This document shows positions 8,301 to 10,673 of a stretch of 10,673 nucleotides of DNA, one piece after another. Source of the stretch: JANXLS01 sp038227045. GTDB taxonomy: Bacteria > Planctomycetota > SZUA-567 > H5-PLA8. The number at the start of each line of letters is the position of its first letter. Position 1 is the first letter of the stretch. The stretch covers positions 1-10,673 of the forward strand of contig JBBRQD010000160.1 in the NCBI GenBank assembly GCA_038227045.1, read 5' to 3'. The position numbers were made by a program, and so were the translations under genes. The notes under the pieces are model-generated. The model had not been told where the DNA came from and did no database searches. It saw only the letters and a list, made by a program, of their open reading frames with translations.

Positions 8301-8826
8301 GTTTGAAATCGTCGAAATTGATGTGCCCCCACGGGCCAGATTCCTTGTCAACGAGTTGGATGCGGATCTCCTGTCCGACGAATTTCGTGGCGTCGAACGC
8401 GACGCGGTGCATGGCTTCGGAGTTCTGCCCCGACGCGCGGAAAATCTCTTTGCCGTCGGCGAGTTGAATCGCGGCGTATTCTTTCTGCGGCAAGTTTCCG
8501 CCGCCGATCAGAAACGAAATCCAGGGCTTTTCGAGCTTGAAGAGATCGGAGGTGAGCGTGCCGATCGGTGTGTCGGTCTGCTCGGTGCCGGGTGTGCCGC
8601 CCTTGGGGCAGTTTTCGTACGTGCCGATCCAATATTTCCCTTCGGGATTAGCCGCCCTGTTGCGCAGCTTCGCGTTGTCGCCCTCGGTAGGCTGAGATCT
8701 GAACGCGTCGCCGGTGGCGGTCCAGCCGCGCAGATCGCCGGTTTCGAAGTTGAAGGTAATTTCGGAGGCGCAGAGCGGCCCCGAGAGAAGTGCCGCCAGG
8801 GAAATCAGAGTTTGTACAACACGCAT
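5368..8826 (-). CDS. Secreted Pirellula/Verrucomicrobium-type haem-binding dehydrogenase, intact
   Basis: A 1152-residue exported protein of the architecture covered by the TIGR02604 and TIGR02603 families. Order: signal peptide 1-20 (core TLISLAALLSG, ending LCA); jelly-roll domain about 22-178 (FNFETGDLRGWTATGDAF, GHINFDDF); Ala/Pro linker 180-200; propeller about 205-570 (PEGFTVKLVASEPEI, FDERGRLWLLECYEYP, GPDGWLYGCHG, NQWGLDFDDYG, GGGHAHDGACIYLG, ERLGPDGSVYISDWYD, TNGRLYKVEY); HEAT-like helical repeats about 585-1000; and a c-type cytochrome domain about 1010-1152. Haem attachment is CMPCH at 1031-1035. A Met in SMMPEGL (1126-1127) is the likely second iron ligand by family pattern. It probably oxidises a carbohydrate-like substrate outside the cytoplasm and passes electrons to its own haem; substrate and cofactor are not determined. 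Convergent with the transporter and divergent from the antitoxin gene. Codon use and GC dip in part of the HEAT region (about 6541-6720). Confidence 0.93.
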   Translation of the reverse strand: MRVVQTLISLAALLSGPLCASEITFNFETGDLRGWTATGDAFRSQPTEGDNAKLRNRAANPEGKYWIGTYENCPKGGTPGTEQTDTPIGTLTSDLFKLEKPWISFLIGGGNLPQKEYAAIQLADGKEIFRASGQNSEAMHRVAFDATKFVGQEIRIQLVDKESGPWGHINFDDFKQSGERPADTPAPAAAATPLPPDTRANGLSPADAVKAMTVPEGFTVKLVASEPEIHQPVAFCFDERGRLWLLECYEYPKGQPVGKKGKDRILILEDTTGSGKADKITVFYEGLNLATGLEVGYGGVFVGAAPNLLFIPDRNHDDIPDGEPEVLLSGFGRNDTHELLNSFIWGPDGWLYGCHGVFVPSEVQGIKFTACVWRYHPITKKFEIFAEGGSNQWGLDFDDYGSAFITACVIPHLYHMVPGGLYQRQGGQNANPYAYGEIVTIADHRHYLGNQWNDTDRRSSDSLGGGHAHDGACIYLGDTYPPEYRNTILMGNIHGNRINRDILVRNKSGYIGKHGPDFMLANDKWFRPSNERLGPDGSVYISDWYDKQHCHSGNPDVWDRTNGRLYKVEYKGTKWPGAFDLSKLGTAELVAMQKDRNDWKVRQARRQLAEKKPAEAIPLLKEIALHGETQEICLRGLWALYCVGGFDEAFAIEALKSQHSWVRAWTVRFIGQSCTTTIWSSAWALIQTAAGDKAAEVRSQVASTLLRMDVSPLPTSLASLIGNDEDLTDANTPLLDWLVFERQFANKEVEAVKLMRDMPNAKLMTEYIAPRFARKLVATQKPENLAVAFQFFDESKDPVRRVAVLDGIQLGLKGRKKIVPPENWQTIFDAAQKQNEPETLKKLKLIAAYFGDAASLADAQKNAADPKRPLAERIEALRLLAGFKSPGAEKLCLEIIDGKNKEELTREAIRGLGSFTSIDNAKSLIERWKNFDVAARVETLEVLCSRADYASALLDACAANTIARAEIGAAAVRRMRQLNDEALNKKIETAWGRVRDRAPDEIKAQIEKYRGVVKEGIGDAKAGAKVFEKTCMPCHSIFGKGNHVGPELTGSGRKEINYLLENIVDPNAVVGAPYYVWSIKKKDGLTLSGIIAEQDDKTVTLKSENDKKEVVQREDIAKLTDQQKSMMPEGLPDTLKPQEFRDLVKFLQGDGW

Positions 8827-8913
8827 GAACGATACTCGCAGCGAAGGTTATGGAAAAATGGGCGCGCGTAGTGTACGCCGCCCATTCATAATGCTTTACT
8901 ATACTCCGCCTGG

Positions 8914-8929
8914 GCGTGAGCTTTCACGC
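8914..8929. promoter_or_regulatory. Short perfect inverted repeat ahead of the antitoxin, possible operator
   Basis: GCGTGA (8914-8919) and TCACGC (8924-8929) are exact reverse complements separated by GCTT. Antitoxins of the YefM/Phd family usually repress their own promoter by binding palindromes near the start of transcription, so an operator is plausible. The arm sequence does not match the TGTACA-type palindrome known for E. coli YefM. Confidence 0.3.
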
Positions 8930-8951
8930 ATTAAAAATGAGTTTTTTTACC

Positions 8952-8955
8952 GAGG
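8952..8955 (+). promoter_or_regulatory. Ribosome binding site choosing GTG 8961 for the antitoxin
   Basis: GAGG at 8952-8955 is part of GAGGTGAT, which can pair along the 16S rRNA tail. It lies five bases before GTG at 8961. The next in-frame GTG (8973), which would give an N-terminus MYAINYS closer to the usual YefM length, is 17 bases away and so less favoured. An ATG at 8938 has no ribosome binding site. Confidence 0.5.
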
Positions 8956-8960
8956 TGATT

Positions 8961-9275
8961 GTGTTTGGAAATGTGTACGCGATCAATTATTCCACCGTCC
9001 GCCGGAGGATTGCCGGCATCATGGACCAGGTTTGCGATGATCATGAACCCGTTGTAATTACCCGCAATGGCGAGCGCGCCGTCGTCATGCTCAGTCTCGA
9101 CGATTTTACGTCCATGGAGGAGACTGCGTTTCTGCTGCGCAGCCCAGCCAACGCAAAACGGCTGCGTGCCGCAGTAAAAAGTCTAGAATCGGGGAAAGGG
9201 AAGGGGCCACCCGCCACCCGTGGGTGTTCACCGCTTCAGCAGCCAAGGAAAAATTTGGCAGGGTTGCGCGTTTAA
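8961..9275 (+). CDS. YefM/Phd-family antitoxin, orphan, with altered C-terminus
   Basis: A 104-residue protein (GTG start). Residues 6-80 follow YefM throughout: AINYSTVRRRIAGIMDQVCDD, HEPVVITRNGERAVVMLSLDDF, SMEETAFLLRSPANAKRL, KSLESGKG. E. coli YefM has the near-identical stretch SLEETAYLLRSPANARRL and SLKSGKG. YefM binds operator DNA through its N-terminal fold and neutralises the RNase toxin YoeB through its C-terminus. Here the sequence leaves the family at SGKG (about 9200). The expected few charged final residues are replaced by about 24 unrelated ones (from KGPPATRG on) that run into the convergent desaturase gene, overlapping its end by 48 bases. No YoeB-like gene follows on either strand. 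It is probably a remnant or solitary antitoxin, and DNA binding may persist. Confidence 0.85.
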   Translation: MFGNVYAINYSTVRRRIAGIMDQVCDDHEPVVITRNGERAVVMLSLDDFTSMEETAFLLRSPANAKRLRAAVKSLESGKGKGPPATRGCSPLQQPRKNLAGLRV

Positions 9276-10211
9276 TTTGCGCTGAACCCAATCGAGCCGC
9301 CGACGGTAGTAATCCGGCATACGGCAAATCTTGTCTTGAGCAGCAGCGGCAGGACCGGAAAGGCCCTTCAGATTCGTAATGTCCCACGTTTGGATCAGAT
9401 GATCCATGATGTCGATGTAGTCGGCGAATGTGTAGACGCCCAACCCTTGCGCCACGCGCGAGAAGCAGGCGAAGACATCGTTGTCCGATCCATCCGACAT
9501 CAGAAGCGCGGGCATCTTGATCGTTTCGGTGAACATCGTTTCCATGGATAGCATGGCACCGGACGGGTCGGCGTCGAAGACGTGCGCCATGAAACATTTG
9601 TAGGCTTCTTCGTGGCGCGCTTCGTCGCCCGCGATGGTGTTGCAAATGCGGCTCAATGCCGGCTCGCCCGTTTGCCGCGCGAGTTGCGCGACTTTCGCGT
9701 GCGACAAACGTGTCGCCCGCTCTTGAAAGGACGTGTAAACGAGCGCGTTGTACGGATCTCCGTGATGTCCCGAATCGAAACCGTTGGTCAGCAGATGCTG
9801 TATGGTGACCTCGACTTCACGCATGTTTACGCGGCCGGTCAGGTAGAGATACCGATTCAAGAGATCGCCGTGGCGATTCTCCTCGGACGTCCAGCCGCGC
9901 GTCCAACGCGCCCACGGATTGACGCTGGTGCCGGTCTTGTCGCCGATGCCTTCGATCCGATTCAAAGCCGTCTGATAGGAGGGCAGTGCTTCCTCGGTCA
10001 CTGTCGATCCGACGAGCACGACCAGAAGTTCGTCGGGCAGGCTGCGGGCGGCTTCGCGGAAATCCGTCAATTCCTTCAGCCAGTTGTCACCGGTCAAATC
10101 GGGAACAAAATCGCTGGGCTGCCACGACTGCGCAATCGGACATAACAAATGGAGCTTGGTTTCGACAAAACGGTCGATCGACGCCAGTACGCTCTCTTTT
10201 TCGGGGGACAT
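9228..10211 (-). CDS. Acyl-ACP desaturase, plant stearoyl-ACP type (FA_desaturase_2)
   Basis: A 327-residue soluble di-iron enzyme that introduces a cis double bond into a saturated acyl chain carried on acyl carrier protein, using O2 and reduced ferredoxin. The ligand set is complete: E73 (TEEALPSYQ), E111 and H114 (EENRHGDLLNRYLYLTGRV), E164 (SFQERAT), and E197 and H200 (DEARHEEAY). From memory of the castor enzyme (E105, E143, H146, E196, E229, H232), all six match at a constant offset of 32, so the core aligns without gaps. YTSFQERAT and RVAQGLGVYT are also strongly plant-like. There is no signal peptide, as expected for a cytoplasmic enzyme. Chain length and double-bond position cannot be read from this. 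No ferredoxin or reductase gene is adjacent. The start ATG lacks a good ribosome binding site. Its 3' end overlaps the antitoxin tail. Confidence 0.93.
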   Translation of the reverse strand: MSPEKESVLASIDRFVETKLHLLCPIAQSWQPSDFVPDLTGDNWLKELTDFREAARSLPDELLVVLVGSTVTEEALPSYQTALNRIEGIGDKTGTSVNPWARWTRGWTSEENRHGDLLNRYLYLTGRVNMREVEVTIQHLLTNGFDSGHHGDPYNALVYTSFQERATRLSHAKVAQLARQTGEPALSRICNTIAGDEARHEEAYKCFMAHVFDADPSGAMLSMETMFTETIKMPALLMSDGSDNDVFACFSRVAQGLGVYTFADYIDIMDHLIQTWDITNLKGLSGPAAAAQDKICRMPDYYRRRLDWVQRKLNAQPCQIFPWLLKR

Positions 10212-10275
10212 CGTAGCCGATCACTTGTATGGCAAAGAACTCCAGTAGGAGATCGTCGCACTGGGTTAGGAAAAA

Positions 10276-10673
10276 ATGAGCACGCATTTAAGAAAAAGTT
10301 ATCAAAAGGCTCTATCCAAAACCGAACTCGGGCGTAAAACGGCGCATTTTGCCCGGCTCTTCGTTGCGGACTTCAAGCGATATCTCCCATGGATAGCGCA
10401 TGAAGTCCGCGCCTCGATCCGAACAAAAATCGATCGTTTTCCACCCACGCCGGATTTTGATAGAGTCTCTAAGAGAGTGTTTCAAAACCGAACGCGGCGT
10501 AAATCGGCGCTTTTTGTCCGGCTCTTCGTTGCGAACTTCAAGCGTTATCTCCTCTGGATAGCGCATGAAGTTCGCGCCTCGATCCGAACAAAAATCGCTC
10601 GTTTTCCGCTCGCGCCCGGTTTTGAAACACTCTCTATTGATTCCAGCCTTGCCAAAGTAGACGACAGTAACAG
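10276..10673 (+). CDS. Open frame across the tandem repeats, truncated by the window edge, doubtful gene
   Basis: From ATG 10276 (AGGA at 10268-10271, four bases upstream) the frame stays open for 132 codons to the window end. It would encode a basic protein with a 55-residue repeat: FARLFVADFKRYLPWIAHEV and FVRLFVANFKRYLLWIAHEV, each followed by RASIRTKI. I recognise no family. For coding: start signal, length, and a repeat period of 165 (a multiple of three). Against: differences between the copies fall about equally on all three codon positions, the copies have a one-base indel near their start, the opposite strand is also open, and the stretch is explained by a self-complementary repeat. 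It may be a real gene whose body was built from, or invaded by, the element. Confidence 0.3.
   Translation, partial: MSTHLRKSYQKALSKTELGRKTAHFARLFVADFKRYLPWIAHEVRASIRTKIDRFPPTPDFDRVSKRVFQNRTRRKSALFVRLFVANFKRYLLWIAHEVRASIRTKIARFPLAPGFETLSIDSSLAKVDDSN
10310..10465. repeat. Self-complementary hairpin element, copy A
   Basis: A 156-base unit whose ends pair: 10310-10324 with 10451-10465, 13 of 15 positions. The inner stem is perfect over ten pairs (10366-10375 with 10401-10410), then continues with interruptions to a small loop around 10386-10390 (tatc/gata just outside it). The middle arms pair partially, for example CGG 10354-10356 with CCG 10419-10421. It is about 85% identical to copy B with a 165-base period. 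Confidence 0.8.
10472..10635. repeat. Self-complementary hairpin element, copy B, 19-bp perfect terminal inverted repeats
   Basis: The ends 10472-10490 and 10617-10635 are exact reverse complements over 19 bases (agagagtgtttcaaaaccg). Pairing resumes after a two-base mismatch with cgcg. The inner stem pairs 10531-10540 with 10566-10575. The 164-base unit therefore folds into one long imperfect stem-loop. Terminal inverted repeats and size resemble a MITE, but there is no obvious target duplication and no transposase in view. Confidence 0.85.

Larger units (their letters stand above)
8827..8960. promoter_or_regulatory. Divergent promoter region between dehydrogenase and antitoxin
   Basis: This 134-base gap must carry the starts of both divergent transcripts. 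TATACT at 8900-8905 could be a -10 box for the antitoxin, but no good -35 is seen 17 bases upstream. A perfect hairpin or operator-like palindrome lies just downstream at 8914-8929. No clear box was found for the minus-strand dehydrogenase, whose start has only a weak GCGAG upstream. Confidence 0.35.

Noticed and set aside
9582..10145. 187-codon plus-strand open frame opposite the desaturase
   Set aside because: The desaturase has all catalytic residues on the other strand. This frame has no motifs.
10312..10566. 84-codon minus-strand open frame in the repeat region
   Set aside because: It exists because the repeat is self-complementary, and it duplicates the same short peptide pattern. No coding evidence.
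10310..10635. CRISPR array
   Set aside because: Only two copies, each about 160 bases, self-complementary, with almost no spacer between them.

Overview
The window looks like chromosomal DNA of a Verrucomicrobiota/Planctomycetes-group bacterium. The main evidence is protein content. There are large secreted proteins of the Pirellula/Verrucomicrobium type (beta-propeller dehydrogenase-like domains, HEAT-like repeats and a C-terminal CXXCH haem domain ending in MMPEGL) and a DUF6797-like propeller protein. The short intergenic repeats built on gcaaag-like and cgcgaat-like words also fit. Phylum-level placement is inference from recognised families, not from a search.

Layout. Bases 1-178 hold no recognisable gene. 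Bases 179-1398 are the decayed remains of a secreted haem-type dehydrogenase, with one frameshift and one large internal loss that removed the haem motif. A tandem short repeat follows, then a 762-residue secreted DUF6797-like/propeller protein (1610-3898) and an MFS transporter (3969-5270) with a TTG start and a strong ribosome binding site, probably co-transcribed. A long inverted repeat (5271-5353) separates the transporter from a convergent, intact 1152-residue secreted haem dehydrogenase (5368-8826, minus strand).

Divergent from that gene is a YefM/Phd-type antitoxin (8961-9275). It has lost its normal last residues, has no toxin gene beside it, and runs 48 bases into the convergent end of a plant-type acyl-ACP desaturase (9228-10211, minus strand). 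All six di-iron ligands of the desaturase are present.

The right edge (10310-10635) holds two tandem copies of a roughly 160-base element. Each copy folds on itself into a long imperfect hairpin. The copies are about 85% alike, and their differences include compensatory changes that keep the stem paired. The same stretch is also an open forward reading frame from 10276 to the window end.

How the parts fit. The left two thirds reads as a module for extracytoplasmic oxidation of a sugar or sugar-like substrate, with two secreted propeller proteins, one haem-bearing and one haem-free, and an uptake permease. The substrate is not visible from sequence. The right third is a mixed accessory area with an orphan antitoxin, a lipid desaturase and a structured repeat. 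I see no CRISPR array, rRNA, tRNA or transposase.
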